In this document: in pieces, positions 21,590-34,054 of the stretch | Layout of the letters: every line of letters begins with the position of its first letter | Numbering within the stretch: the first letter of the stretch is position 1 | Origin: Massospora cicadina | Taxonomy: Eukaryota > Entomophthoromycota > Entomophthoromycetes > Entomophthorales > Entomophthoraceae | Assembly (NCBI GenBank): GCA_022478985.1 | Contig: JAKSZP010002695.1 | Coordinates: 124,001-188,000, forward strand | Direction: 5' to 3' | DNA: 64,000 bases | Notes under the pieces: generated by a model | Database searches by the model: none | What the model was told of the DNA's origin: nothing | What the model saw: only the letters and a program-made list of their open reading frames with translations | Position numbers and translations under genes: made by a program

Positions 21590-24500
21590 ATTGCTAACAC
21601 TATAAACTTGTATTAAAAATGAGCCAAAAAAAGCTGCTTCGCTTTAGCCTTTTTGGACATTTAAACATAAAGCCTATGGATCTGCAAGAGCCCAGTCAAT
21701 ATCATTTCCATCTTATAAGTCAGGTAATGAGGTGAATATACCCTTTCCTTGTGACTCTTTCTAATAAGAGCATTAGCTTCATATCCCTGTGACAGATGGC
21801 CAATGTACCCTATGATCACGTTGATGAAGTTGGGGTGTCTACTATTTTGGTACTGCATCTCTATTGACGCCATCAATAAGGATCAATTATGGATGTTTTA
21901 AACGTCGTAGAAACAAAGACTCTTTGTAGGCAAATTTTTACCTGCTTCACTAATGATAATGTCTGCCAGGAATAAAAAGATAACTGCAGAAAAAAATAGT
22001 TGAAATGATTCCCATTATATCCACACATCCATCAGACCATACGGATACTAGCTCAACACATCAAAATCATTGGATTGATTGGTTCCATGGAGGCGCAACA
22101 GTGTGACAACCACGTTTAGTAGATTCATTGGATGGTACCTTTTTAGAAGGTTCATGATGTTCTACACAATTAGCGCCATACCAACAAGGCCAATTAAAGA
22201 ATAGATAATATAATAAACGAGTTAAATGGCAATATTTTCCATATTATTGGGGAAGTTCTGATTATACCAAAGTCTCAACACAATGGGTAGCGGGTGTGAA
22301 CCACCAGTGTGCCCATGTTGAAACATACTGATAGTAGAGGGTGAGAAGCATATTACTGCAGAAGCTGCGAATCAGTAGTCCCATACCCAGACTAGAAGTT
22401 GGATTGACTAGGAAGGGGAGAGACTGAAAGTCATTTTACTCAACGCTTGAAAGTCTTAATTGATCATCACAACTAAATATAGATTACATAAAAGAGCTCA
22501 TACAATAGTCATCATAGGCTTGGCATTAAAGAAAACTACATGGACGAATCATTGCAACTTTCTAGTAGCTCATACCATAAATTTGGCTTGCAGAATAAAA
22601 TATTATGATCTCAAGGCCAGAAAAAAGCGGCTCTTACTGGAGAGAAGGCTGTATTGAAGGTCAGGCTCATCACAAGAAAAACATAAAAATAAGAGTTTGG
22701 GCAAACTGTGAAAAGTGAGTTTTACTGCCTCTCAAACATGTTGAACAGTTCCAGTACAAGATATAAGGGTATCCATAAATGTCATCAGGGCCATCCGCAA
22801 AAAGCTCAAAGTTAAATTCACTGATACATGCATATCTAGTCTAGCGTAATCATTTGTTAGATGACAAAGTGATAGGTAGCTGAATATCTCACTTTCTATT
22901 ACCTCACTATCTACTCCACATACCAATATCCAATAGACACAGATTGCTGTAAGAAACAAACAAACTTAAAAACTTCAACAGCTTTGGTAATGTGAAACAC
23001 CGCTGACCACGTAATACAGCCTGCCTGACTACCAGTCTGAACACGCATTAATTTCAGCCACATATTTAGCAACTTTAACCCATGTCAGGGCCGCAAGCCC
23101 TCTTTAAATTAAGTAAATACTTACAGTTACCATATTAATCCATTAATCTACTAAAAGTTTTTAGAAGAAGGGCATTGCCTATCTTCCCCCCCAACCACAC
23201 TCCCCCTTCTAATATAATTGCTTAGGCTCAACATGGAGGCATTATGTCGTAATTTTTTAATATGATAATCCCTTTGCTTAGAACATTGCAATGAAAGGTG
23301 CATAGACGCTCACTCATATTGGTTTGGACCCATTAGTACTTTAAAGGTAATATATATACCTTTCTGTTTCTAATTAAGATTGATATGGAAAAATCAATTG
23401 AGATGTGTATCTGGCAACACTTTATAAAATAGCAGACTTGGTCTGCAATAGCTGGTAATGCCTTAAATCTGAGAAGCTGGCCTAAAATACCAAGAGCTTA
23501 TTAGCTATTATGATTGAGGAGTTTGTAGGAGTTTACATGACGACTATAAGAAAGGCCAACTGACTCAAAATCTCTTTAAAAGGAAAAATATCCTGAGTTT
23601 TCAAACCACTTTTCCCTTGAGGCCCATCTGTTGTACAAGCTTAGTGTACTTAATAACTTTGACGCTCAAATTGTCTTATGCAACGCTTATGAGCCCAATA
23701 AGATGTTGTAACAAGTAATGTTACCTTTATTAAGCAAAGAACAAAGCGCTTCACAAACGGTGATCTACCTCAGCCATGTGGTGCCACTTTTAATGCACAT
23801 AGAAAATGGTATAATGAGAATTGTATCTACCTAAACAAGCATCCTTAGCATGAGGCCAACCAGACAAGCAAGTGCCTCTAGATTTAGGAAACCCAACGTG
23901 CGATATTATGTGCAACATAGGCTGCATTAAATAGCATTCTACCCGTTAAAGATATGACAAAGGGGCTAAGCCCAATTCCAGCATGTGGGAACAATGAGCA
24001 CTAAGGATTAGGTAAAAGTGTGGGTAGAGTAAGAAGGGAATATTATATCTCCACTGGAACCCAATCTATCCCCACTAAAGCACAAACCAGTCATCGTTTA
24101 ATCTCAAAACAGTACCAAGAAAACTTTGCCGCGTCACTAGCAACAAAACAGCCTGTGATTGCTGACAATGTATTAGCAGTAACCACTTGTTTACAAAAAG
24201 ACAGTAGCTTTAAAAAAGGTCATGGAGAAGGTATCAATAACATACATCCAGCATTTGGCAATACTACTAGTTTTTGCCTCCTATAAAATGCTAAAATTAG
24301 ATGTAGTCAACGTGGACTTCACTATAGGAGAGTTAAGAAGTCTAGCATAACTCTATGAAGAGCTCTCAATCTACCGGTGTCAGACTGACAAACTCAGTGT
24401 TTTTCTAATAGTTTATAAAGATGATTACTCTTCTGAGCGTACGTACATATATATTAACTTAAGCAGAAGATGATTAAGGCCAATTTAGACATTGGGCGCC

Positions 24501-25739
24501 AATCACATAATTTTGACCGAGGTAGGTAATAATTTGGAATACTACCAAATACTAAATAATCTAGGAATACAGAATCTACGGGCCCAATTCAACCTCTTCT
24601 CTTGGGTCTTTAGAGCATTGACAAAGATTTTCTCTATATCATCATTTTCTCCCACCATCATCCTACCAAAGCAACATTATAAATTCTCATTTTAATTTCC
24701 TACATGAGAACATACAGGATTAAGACCTACTCTGATAGAAACACAAGCAATATTTGGTCAGTACATATGCTGTACTATAGAAGGGAAAAATCAATAGGCC
24801 AAGAGTTGATATCTTCTATTTGTCATCTTAGCTTATAAAGGATGGAATAGTACTATAAGATATGAAAATGTTGGCAGTTAAACACGAAATCTACCACACC
24901 TGATCTTTGATATAGATATATTCCGCTGAGGACCAGCTAGTGTCAGATTATACCTTCTGACCACCAAGTCATATATAAACATGAACAGATACACCTGAAT
25001 ATACCTTTTGGGGTATCTGGCGACATATTCGCACCATTCCATCAGTAGCACAAAGAGCCTGTCGCCATCCTAGAATTCATCATATCAAATCATGAGAAGT
25101 AGATGGTCTGGTAATCTGTATTTCTACCAAATTTAGGTGAAGTAACACGAAATTGTTGCTCTCATCCATATCTTACTAACCTAAGTAGTAAGAATTATAC
25201 TTGATTTTAAAAATCTTGAGGAGTTCAGCTGAGAATGAGGATTGCAAGGCCGTTCATTCTTTAATACCTTGCATGAGTATATGAGGCTGAACAAAGATAA
25301 AAAGGACCAACTGAAGGCCCTACATGAGAAATTAAAAACAGTTTTGCAACGGATAATTCAGATATGGGATATGCACAGGACATAAGCATCATATTAAAAT
25401 CAGAATCGATCCATCAATACGCCTCCACCCTATTAATCAGTTCAAGCTGCAAACTTAATTTTCAAAACAAAATCATCCACATAAACAAAAAAGGGTCCTA
25501 TACTGTCTAAAAGCCCATGGTCTCTATCCCATCTAGGTTAAAAAGACTGAAGATGGCTTTAGCCAGTTGGTTATAAGCTAATAATTTTTTAAATAATAGA
25601 AATAGAATTTATCCCTCTAATGAAGATTGATAACTTGCTTGACCAGAGTGGATAGAGCAAAATACATCCATTATGTACTTAATATCGGGTGCTGGAAGAT
25701 TAAGTTTTTAAAAAGTAGAATGTGACTATGATAATGACT
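21590..25739. other. interior of element B upstream of pol (gag/protease zone, unrecognisable)
   Basis: By position this should encode gag and protease on the plus strand, but I could not recognise either. The longest open stretch is 24,020-24,286 (88 codons), preceded in nearby frames by a His/Cys-containing piece around 23,750-23,830. Two minus-strand frames (21,661-21,876 and 22,732-22,959) show no family signature. Mini-retroposon copy 8 lies at 23,298. Confidence 0.35.
23298..23346 (+). mobile_element. mini-retroposon copy 8 (about 49 bp)
   Basis: Starts GGTGCATAGACG and ends GGTTTGGACCCATTAGTACT followed by an impure A-run. It aligns end to end with copy 1 but is diverged. No clear target duplication. 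Confidence 0.5.
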
Positions 25740-26650
25740 CTGTGTCTAGCCAGCCCACTTTGATGCCATAAGTGCTGTGCAACACTCTTGCGTTATTTTC
25801 AACAGGCTAAAGACAGAGTACTGAGCTCTAAGATTTCTGTATTGTAGTGTACTTTGATTACACAAATTATTTTCTAGGAATTTTATTGAACATACAACAG
25901 GTTGAAAGACTTCCAATGGTTTGCCACTGCTAATCCCAAGATCAAGCCAATAAAGTTGAATTTCTTTCAAGAACAGCTTTTGTATCTTAGATTCGTTATT
26001 GACAAGCAGAGCTTACAGCTTCTTAGAGGCTAAAAAGAAGCCATAAAGGTGATTAAGAGCCCTGATAGTAAGAGAAATGTCAAAATCTTTTTAAAAGCCA
26101 GTTACTACTAGCGGTTCAATTAAAAAATACATTAAAATAGCGTACTTATTGTTCTATCTTCTGAATATAAATCCCAAATCAAGTGGATGAGTAGCTTTTA
26201 ACTGGCTTCTGACAAGCTACAGGCTTGCTAATCCTACGTGCTGGCACTAATGTACTCAAATTTTTAATAAAACCACTACAATATAAATAATTCTATTCCT
26301 CATCGCCATGGTGCAGTGCTATCTCAACTTGATATGAGGGGTAGCACCCCATGGCTTACTATAGTCAAACGCTAGATGAACACAAAAAGAGCTACAACTT
26401 AACTTAAAAAAGAGCCTTTCAGAAATTTATTAAATGTAAGATTTTTAGGGTATACGTCCATGTGGTGCACTTCAAAGTGATAATCAATAACTACTCACCA
26501 AAATTTTATGAAAACCTTTCAGAGCCAGAAGGGCAATTGACCCGCGGGCATTGAATTGCAGGTTTTGATTTTGTAAAAACCATTCGCCTGGTGTGAAACA
26601 ACAGAAAGCTGACAAAATATCCAAAATCACAAATTACGCTAACTTCAGAC
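25740..26650 (+). pseudogene. gypsy reverse transcriptase and RNase H remnant (element B)
   Basis: Pieces in gypsy order: CNTLAL (position of the 'GLCNAPATF' motif, about 25,775); FFQEQLLYLRFVIDKQSL (25,963-26,016), the conserved segment after the catalytic YxDD region; KVIKSPDSKRNVKIFLKASYY (about 26,047-26,109), the connection/thumb motif; and an RNase H end with FRARRAIDP...HSPGVKQQKADKIS (about 26,515-26,625), equivalent to 'R..RW...L...D..I.H.PGK.N..AD.LSR'. The catalytic YxDD is not preserved (CTLITQ). Many stops are present. Confidence 0.75.
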
Positions 26651-26949
26651 ATGAAACGATCTCCTTTTTAGAAATTAAGACAATAGTACAGCTTGAACCA
26701 AAGGAGGTGCAACGTGCTATAGACTGAATGATGAAAAATACTGTCATAAAATCTTGGAACACTTTTAATTAATAAAGGGTTGGAAATATATGAGACTGCA
26801 ACTGAAGGATCAAGTATATCTGAATCTTAGTGCCACAAAACCACAGGGCACACGGATTCAAGATGATGTATGGGAAACTGAAAAGTACTTCCACTAAAAG
26901 ATAATTCAAACAATGTTCATAATGTCATTTGCTGTTATAAAATTTTCAA

Positions 26950-27330
26950 GTGGAAGACCATACTGTAAACTCAGCTTGTACCTACAATTAAATCATTTTC
27001 GTCTTCCATGCCATATTTATCAACATTTTAGAACCAATGCTCAATAGTGGTGGCTAGTTCAAGTTTATTGTGGTTACCATTGACCACCTTACAAAAATGA
27101 TGGAGGACAAGGTTAAAAAATATGGGGAAAGTCATAACCTCCAAGTTTAATTTTGGATAATAGTATCTTTAGGCATGTATGTACTCAATCTATCAAGAAA
27201 GACAACAATTTCTCCTTCACCTATCAGGTGATTTCATTATTACCGAGTTAATGGGGTTTTGAGGGGTTCTGTTGACGCCATACTACCTCTGAGACTAAAG
27301 GTATGGTGGAATATGTTATAACCTTTTAAT
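26950..27330 (+). pseudogene. gypsy integrase core remnant (element B)
   Basis: VVTIDHLTKMMED (27,070-27,108) matches the start of the integrase catalytic core ('V.VDRLTKMAHF'). TSETKGMVEYV (27,286-27,318) matches the 'P.T.GQ.E...' motif that carries the catalytic Glu, here still Glu. The sequence between is frameshifted. This domain would insert the cDNA into chromosomes with the 5-bp duplications seen for its relatives. Confidence 0.7.
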
Positions 27331-29040
27331 ATTTTACTGAACAAGTCCATTGTGTGCATTGTAAAGATTACTGATATTGATTAAGTTAATATAAAGTTTA
27401 AAAAACTATCGTCCTAGTTCAGATCTTTACAACCATATTGAGTATTGTATCCAACGCTATACTGGTGCTATCTTTATTCTTTCCAATACATGACGTTACT
27501 TGATTTCTTTAGACAGCAAGAGGAATCTATCCCTTCTAAACTTACATCAGAGTTGGCACCTTCTATACTTAGGGAACTTTTCCCTTCCTCACAATGGAAC
27601 TTAACAATGGAACTTGACCAATTATCAGTAGGTTCAGAGGTTCCAAAGGAACTTCTCTCTTCTTCTACTAACGCAGAATCTATGAAGAACTTGGAAAGCA
27701 ACATTTAAAAAAGGCTAACTATCCTTTAACTATAATAAAGAGTAAAAAAACTATTGTATAACAGTCTAAGTATTTATGAGACTTTAAAACTGCTTTATTT
27801 AATATAAACCAAGGGATTATAAAAGGGAATTCTGGCGCCCGCATTGTTTTGCTGGAACTTAATAGGAATGGCAGCCATCGCCGATGGATTGGCCCTCTGG
27901 AGTTGTCCAAGATGAAGATTTTCCTCATTCGTTTAGTTGGATTTAGCCATCAACTAGAACACAACACCTTTTGGGTTTAGTTAAAGAACATGTCCCTATG
28001 CCTTCGCTCACCCCGCAGATTATCTTTACTAAGTTGGAAGTCGCTTTGGTGATAAACCTTTTACCCATTAACAGAAGTGGGTGTTACCAAATCTTTAAAT
28101 TGCAAGTTGCTACCAAAAGCGTTGTCAACGCCCAGCAATACCAATTAAACCTTAATTGATTGGTGTCAAACTTTGTTTGACTCATAAAAATAAAATTATA
28201 TCATCAATCGTTAAATTGATAATATACTATTTGTAAGAATGTTGGTGATCCTCCATGATGGAATCTAAGCAATATGGAAGAAAAACCCTGATGGATTAGT
28301 TAAGATCCCTTAAAGAACTATGACAAAATAGTTATTATATCATATGATAACTCTCACAACCGCTATTGCAATTCACCCAAGCAGATAAAGCAGATTTTAT
28401 TATAGATGATTAAGCTGAATTATTGTGGGCATGCTAAAAACCCACGTATGCAAATAATACCCTATTGGGAATCCTGAGGAAGTTGGTGTTGGAAAGGTTG
28501 TCAAATTGAAATCTTCTCTTTTCATCCACTAACTTTGTAAATAATTATTCATTTCAAACATAATGGGGTCACCATTCCAACTGTTGCATAGAAGAAAGCC
28601 GCTCTGCCCCCAAATTGTATTTTAGCATCCATAGAGAGAACATGAGCCACAATTAATATATAGATAATCTCAGACATATTTTATTTCAGCTCCAGACTGA
28701 CGCCTAATCCAATATTCTAGTACAGAAGATGAGATGCAGTAAGCGCGACAACCAGAAATAACACCAATCAGCCCAATTAAACTTGGAATGTGGATGCTCT
28801 ATTAAGTTAACCATGGTTCAGTATGGACTAAAAAACTAAAAAACTAAAAAGGTCATTTTTAGAATTTTTTTTAACGTCAATGGACAATTATACACTAATT
28901 CAACATCAAGGGTGTAAATTATTAGATGAGTACATGCCAAATTTCTGAAAAAATTCCAGCAGGGTATTGAGGATTTAATCCCAATAACTAGTAACATATT
29001 CGCTGCTCTTTAGCAGATTATTTTTTTTATGTTTGGTCAA
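27331..29040. other. interior of element B downstream of integrase core, unassigned
   Basis: Contains open stretches 27,445-27,708 (87 codons, acidic, Ser/Leu/Glu-rich) and 27,971-28,159 (62 codons) on the plus strand. They follow the integrase core and could be its C-terminal region or extra element sequence. No motif was recognised. Confidence 0.3.
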
Positions 29041-29048
29041 GTGAGGGG
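29041..29048 (+). promoter_or_regulatory. polypurine tract of element B
   Basis: GTGAGGGG directly before the right LTR, parallel to the G-rich tracts of A, P, G and Q. Confidence 0.6.
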
Positions 29049-29780
29049 CGTTGAAAAATTGTTGTTGGCCAAGCATGTGAATTTGAAACCTTATACATCT
29101 TCACATAGTCCCCACCACCCCACCCCACCTTTCAGTAATTTAGTTCTGTCAATTCACCATCACATATTTTGCTACTCATATGCCTTTAAATTCACCCAAT
29201 ATTATCCACGTGCTTTCAAATCCCATTTTATTCCCTTTTTCACCCAAGATAGCTTTTTAGTACTAATATAGCTCATCTCGCCATAATAGTCTACAAAGCT
29301 TTTTTGATAATTCTCTGCCTTACTTTTTAGTTTAAAGTACCCAATTGATATGATATTATACTCCTAATCTGTAATACACCATATTCATTAGATATGGCTG
29401 AGAGCCTTTAAGTAGGCTAAGCCGGTATAATTTTAGATTAATTGAATTTCAAGGAGAAGGCTGTCAAACAGAGCACCTACTAGATTATAAGACATATAGA
29501 AGAAAGTTGCACGGCGGAATAAGATGACTAAGTGTAATACTAAGGCCACAAAGCTACAAAACCTTAAGATCTTACAGTTCCTTCTTGAACTAGATTTATA
29601 TTAAAGCGGATCTTTAAAGTTAATAAAAGTACTAAATAATACTACTCCAATGTAAAGAGACATTAATTTATTGTGGCTCTATATCTTTATACATTCTTAA
29701 GTTACCCCTAAGGTATACTGTCTTGATACTGAAGTACCTTATTGGTTGACTACTTTTTCTGTAATTAAATTACCATTTTG
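29049..29780 (+). repeat. 3' LTR of element B (right end approximate)
   Basis: Begins CGTTGAAAAATTGTTG, a mutated TGTTG start. Alignable with 20,823-21,530 throughout. LINE5 reading resumes at about 29,781. Confidence 0.65.
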
Positions 29781-30358
29781 CACCCCAGATGCAACACAGG
29801 GTGAAAGGCGAGGTCATCCTCAACTCAAGAGGTCCAATCATGATTAAAAATTCATAAAGTGTCTGACCGTGTAATCCTGTAAAACTAAATCCCCATAGCA
29901 CTTATCATTATTGATCAAAATATATACTGAATTTTTTTGACACCTCTTCAAAAAATAAATTTTGCCTCTCCTCTACTCGTCCTAACATGGCTTTATTCTG
30001 GGAGGTCACTATGGACATCTATAATGAGTTCAACGCAACTATGACACTTAACTCTTGAAGGAAAATGGCTTCAATGCTCTCCTGGACATGGAGAAAGCCT
30101 ATGAACAATTGGCTTAAATGTACAACAATTCTTCCCTAGCCCGTTTCCACCTCCCCTTGCTGCTAGGCGCTGAATATTTACACTCTATGAACAGTTCAAC
30201 ACCAGAGTCGTGGTGCTAATGAGTTAAAATAGCAGTACCAGTCAGAAAAGGTCTACAGCAAGGGACCCCTGAGATCATTCCTCTTAATATCACCCTTGAC
30301 CCCCACTTGACCTCCTTATAGTATAATGTAATGGTGATTTTGGTTTCAGTTAAGACCA
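29781..30358 (+). mobile_element. LINE5 fragment 2 (reverse transcriptase palm)
   Basis: Translated pieces continue the reverse transcriptase of fragment 1: a GEVILNSRGPIMIKN-like piece (about 29,815), then ALLDMEKAYEQLAWMYN-like (30,080-30,130; the family motif is 'LLLDMEKAYDRL'), then RKGLQQGTP (30,247-30,273; family 'RGLRQGDPLS'). Coding stops at the LTR of element G near 30,359. One stop lies within the first motif. Confidence 0.75.
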
Positions 30359-30821
30359 CTATCAAATTTTGTAATAATTATTGAATTTGATGTTAGATTA
30401 AAATTAAGACTATATAGTCCTAGGAAGGAATTCTAACTATTTGCAAAGTTTGTCGTGAAGGAATTAAAACTTAAATTTAAATAAATGTAAATCTAAAATC
30501 CTATAATAATTTAGTGATTATTATCTGTAGGCTTTGCTGGAACATGACGTCAAAGCGCTTTCCTAGGTACCTCTTAACTAAGATCTTTTTACTCTGTTCA
30601 TGGTAAAACCCAATTTACAGGTTCAACTGGCTAAAATTTTTGTAAGCAACTCTTTTCTATTAAAATTTTATCATAGACATAGGACTGAAGGGAAACATTA
30701 AACTTCAGTAAATTTTAACATTGTCAGTTGGAAAATACTTAATTGAGTTGAGGTTTTCTATTATTGGTGACTTCTGACTTTATTATTGCAATTTCAGCTG
30801 TTTATACCACAAACTTTGACA
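30359..30821 (-). repeat. 3' LTR of element G
   Basis: The complement begins TGTCAAAGTTTGTGG at 30,821, right after the purine tract, and runs to about 30,359 where LINE5 ends. Confidence 0.7.
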
Positions 30822-30840
30822 ATGCCCGCCTCAAGGTCCT
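30822..30840 (-). promoter_or_regulatory. polypurine tract of element G
   Basis: The complement reads CTTGAGGCGGGCAT immediately before TGTC, matching CTTGAGGGGGCAT before the 3' LTR of element P. Confidence 0.75.
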
Positions 30841-32993
30841 GTTGAAGAAGGACATAAGGCCATAGAAACCTACTATGCACACTATTAACCATAGTTCCTG
30901 GGGTAATATATGAAAATGATTATTCAAGTCCAACTTTATGGATAAATTTGAAAGGTCAAGATCAATAAACTCCAAACTTGTTAGATTGACCTCCAGCTTA
31001 ACTATTTAAAAGAGGACAAAATTTCCTACTTTAAAAGCAGTTGAGATGGATGAAAAGACTTTATTCTATTAGTCTTATGAAAAGTTTTTGAGATAAGTCT
31101 TTCAGTAGAAATTCCTTGCAACCAATTTTTTATCAACCATATTCTCATCCTGAGATCAGATTTTTCAGGAACGAGCTTTCCTAGTAAAGGTTGTATACTA
31201 AATGTCTTCTTGGGTCTCATTTATCTAATTCCCAAAATGTAAACATATTAATTATGCAATTATAGCTGCTTCAATAATATAATAGTGCATGTAGGTAGAG
31301 ATTTAATCGCATTAAATCAGTGGATGCCATTTTTCTCATAACTAGTACCAAAGTACCATTATATCTCTTCAATGTTCCATTAGTGGAGGGATTGTATGGA
31401 GTGACAAAAGTTTTTCTGGTGTCAATAAGTTAGGTTAGTCTTTAAACTACCTGATTGGTAAAATATAAACCACTCTTAAAGAGAAGGATCTGTCAGCAAC
31501 CACTTTGATAAAGTATTGAGCAAAATAAAATTAATTAGTAGCTTCAGCTGTTGCTGATGGTACCAAAATATCTTCCATACACTTTGTCAGATGCTCAATA
31601 GCTGATTAAATATATCAATGTGCCTGTAAACCTTTAGGTAAAAGGCCTAATATATATACCCTAACAACACTAAATGGTCATAATGGTGCAACCATTTGAC
31701 CTTGATATAATGGACTTACTTAATATTGCTCATGACAATTCAGGCAGGCGTCTATTACCTCTTGTATAGTTTATAACATGATTTTAGTAATAGGGTTTGT
31801 GCAACCACTTGAGAGTCTTATAACTTCTTCATGACTAACAATAGTATGACCTTCTAAGATAACATCTGTCCGAGATAAAGGTCAAAAAATAAGGTAACTA
31901 GTTTTTATTAATAGCCTTACATAACAACCCATATTGAACTTTCGTACTTGTAGTCACTTCTTATGACACATCCTGAATCTGAGAATCTTATAAAGTCTAT
32001 AACTCCGAGTAATTAGTTAAATCATAAAACTGATTTTCCTCAGGAGTCATTACCTAAGAATGGCATTCAGGATTTACATCTGCATTTTGATGAACAGCAC
32101 CTGGTTGATGCTGAATATAGAAATCATTTTATGAAGCCTTAGTGCTTACCAAGCCAGTCACCCATCAGGATATCTAAGTTCTACAACCATCTCAAAGAAG
32201 CATGATATGTGATAACTGCAAAATGTGACCCTTAGAGATAAGGTTGAAAGTGTTTAATTGCCAAGAAGAATTTTATAAATTCTTATTCAGTAACACTGTA
32301 AAAGCTCTCAGCTTTATACAAAGTATCACTAAAGTAAGCCACTGGATGGTCCAACATTCTAAAACTGCTAAGCAAGATGGCACCTACTGCGACATCATTA
32401 GCATCAGTAAGCTATAAAAAATTTATCAAATTGATGATGAAATAAAATCAAATGTGAAACTAAAGCATTTCATAATAAATTGAGGACTGTTTTTTAACCT
32501 CATTTAAAAATGACTCTTTTTTGAAAAAATGAAACAAAGGCGCAACCAAGAACATGAATCAGGGTATAAACTGGTGTTAATATCCCACCATCCTTTGTAC
32601 TACTTGTACATCATGAAGTCTTGTTGATGGTGAGTTCTTTTAACAAGTACTGATTTTATCTGGGATAAGTAAAATATCTTCTTTTTAAATCTTATGCCCT
32701 GAAAATTCCAGCTTGGATTTCAAAAAAGACACTTAGATGGTTTCAACTCTAGAAAATCCTGATGGAATTATATAATTACTTTTTCTTAAATGCTTTGAAA
32801 GGTCAAAGAAAGTTTTTAAAAAATAGTTATATCATCAAATATGCCAGAATACATAAAATCTTGAGATCATCTAGAAGACAATCCATAGCTCTTTAGAAAG
32901 TTGATCGAGCATTGCAGAGCCATTTGAGCATACATGTAGGCTCAAACAACCCTTCAATAGCCATCAAAGTGCATTTGGTCCTATTTTACAGGG
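30841..32993 (-). pseudogene. gypsy pol remnant: end of reverse transcriptase, RNase H, integrase (element G)
   Basis: Minus-strand pieces from high to low coordinate: KCTLMAIEGLFEPTCM (about 32,925-32,975); a 'CNARSTF.RAMDCLLDDL' segment; YLDDITIF-like (about 32,830); RNase H LTDANDVAVGAILL and HPVAYFSDTLYKAESF (about 32,305-32,410); integrase with TPYNPSTNGTLKRYNGTL (about 31,345-31,400), in which the catalytic Glu is replaced by Lys; and a C-terminal domain ending VNSVHSRFLWPYV-like at about 30,880. This is collinear with the pol of element P. No part is continuous enough to be functional. Confidence 0.8.
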
Positions 32994-34054
32994 TGTTGGA
33001 AATTTGACTATGGGCTCTGCTAGTTGGCAGGCCAACCAGTATGAAGACTGGTCAATCCTTTCCATTTTGCCTTAGGCGATGGGGCCAACAGCACCGGCTA
33101 ACCCCTTGGCGTCTCACCCACGCCATTTGGGGATCCCCTAGCCTAAACTCCAACCAACGAAATAAATAATAAACTTATAACAAAAGGTAGAATAGGCAAA
33201 GGGAGATATTTATTGAGAATGAAGCGCCAGGTATTTATACTATTTACAAAAGGACTACTGCACCCACCACCGACCTATCAGCTCTTCCGCTGGTTCTTCC
33301 AGACAACCACTCTTATTATTTTTCTACTACATTATTCTCTTCCCTGGTGTCAACCCTCTCGCTCTGTCCTTCCCAATGTCTGAATTAGTTTTGGCTCATT
33401 CTCAGCCTTAAGTCGCTAGTGAGCCATATAAATGATTACTTTAAAATAAACATTTAATTTGTATTTGACCTTCAAGTTGATAATAATGCACTGGAAACAA
33501 CTTTGGTCACTCTCTTTGACTTGGAATATCTCAGAATCTTGCCGACACCTCTTCTCAACTTATCTCTCAGTTGACTGATTAGGAATCATCTTATTCAGGT
33601 GATAATGATTATACTAAATGAGGCACCAGAAACAACTTTGGCCACAATGAACTCATAATTGTCAGATCAACATCAAATAAATAGTACAGGCAGTGAAATC
33701 ATATATGGACAATTGAAGCAAATACATCTGCTTTCTGCTGGAAATCCCACAATGGTCCATGAATGGCAGTTGGTGTCAAATACTGATTCTGCTGACTGAT
33801 ACCAATTGGATCATCCTTGGCTATTAGTCGCCAGTGGTCCTTATACTAATTTGGAGCCACAAATTGGCCCCACTCAAACCTACTTCCAAACTCAGCTGAA
33901 TACTAATTTTGGCTCAAACTAAGTTGGGGAGCAACTAACCAGCAATCACATAAATCATGCGAAATTCAGTCAATAAGCCATTCCTCTGGGATTGGCCATT
34001 TTATCCCATATAACTATAAATCATTGGAGGATACCATCTGGTTAAAATCCAACA
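32994..34054 (-). repeat. solo LTR of element A family inside element G
   Basis: Exactly 1,061 bp, the length of the element A LTR. The complement starts TGTTGGATTTTAACC at 34,054 and ends ATTTCCAACA at 32,994. It retains the CCAACCAGTATGAAGAC block (33,032-33,048; compare the complement of about 8,698-8,718) and a TATA box (about 33,233). No target duplication is visible (CAGGG on one side, GAAAT on the other). The reverse transcriptase it interrupts lacks about 380 bp compared with element P, so the solo LTR probably formed with a flanking deletion. Confidence 0.85.

Larger units (their letters stand above)
20823..29780 (+). mobile_element. element B: Ty3/gypsy retrotransposon nested in LINE5
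   Basis: Direct terminal repeats 20,823-21,567 and 29,049 to about 29,780 share long alignable blocks (for example CCAAGCAT, ACATCTTCACATA, GTAGGCTAA). A primer binding site follows the left repeat and a purine tract precedes the right one. The interior carries decayed reverse transcriptase, RNase H and integrase on the plus strand, in gypsy order. LINE5 coding resumes directly after it. The 5-bp target duplication could not be made out, and the right end is approximate. Confidence 0.78.

Noticed and set aside
29251..29274. TTTTTAGTACTAA as another mini-retroposon
   Set aside because: The matching 5' LTR of element B has a comparable sequence at the same position (ATTTAGTATATA), so it is ancestral LTR sequence and not an insertion.
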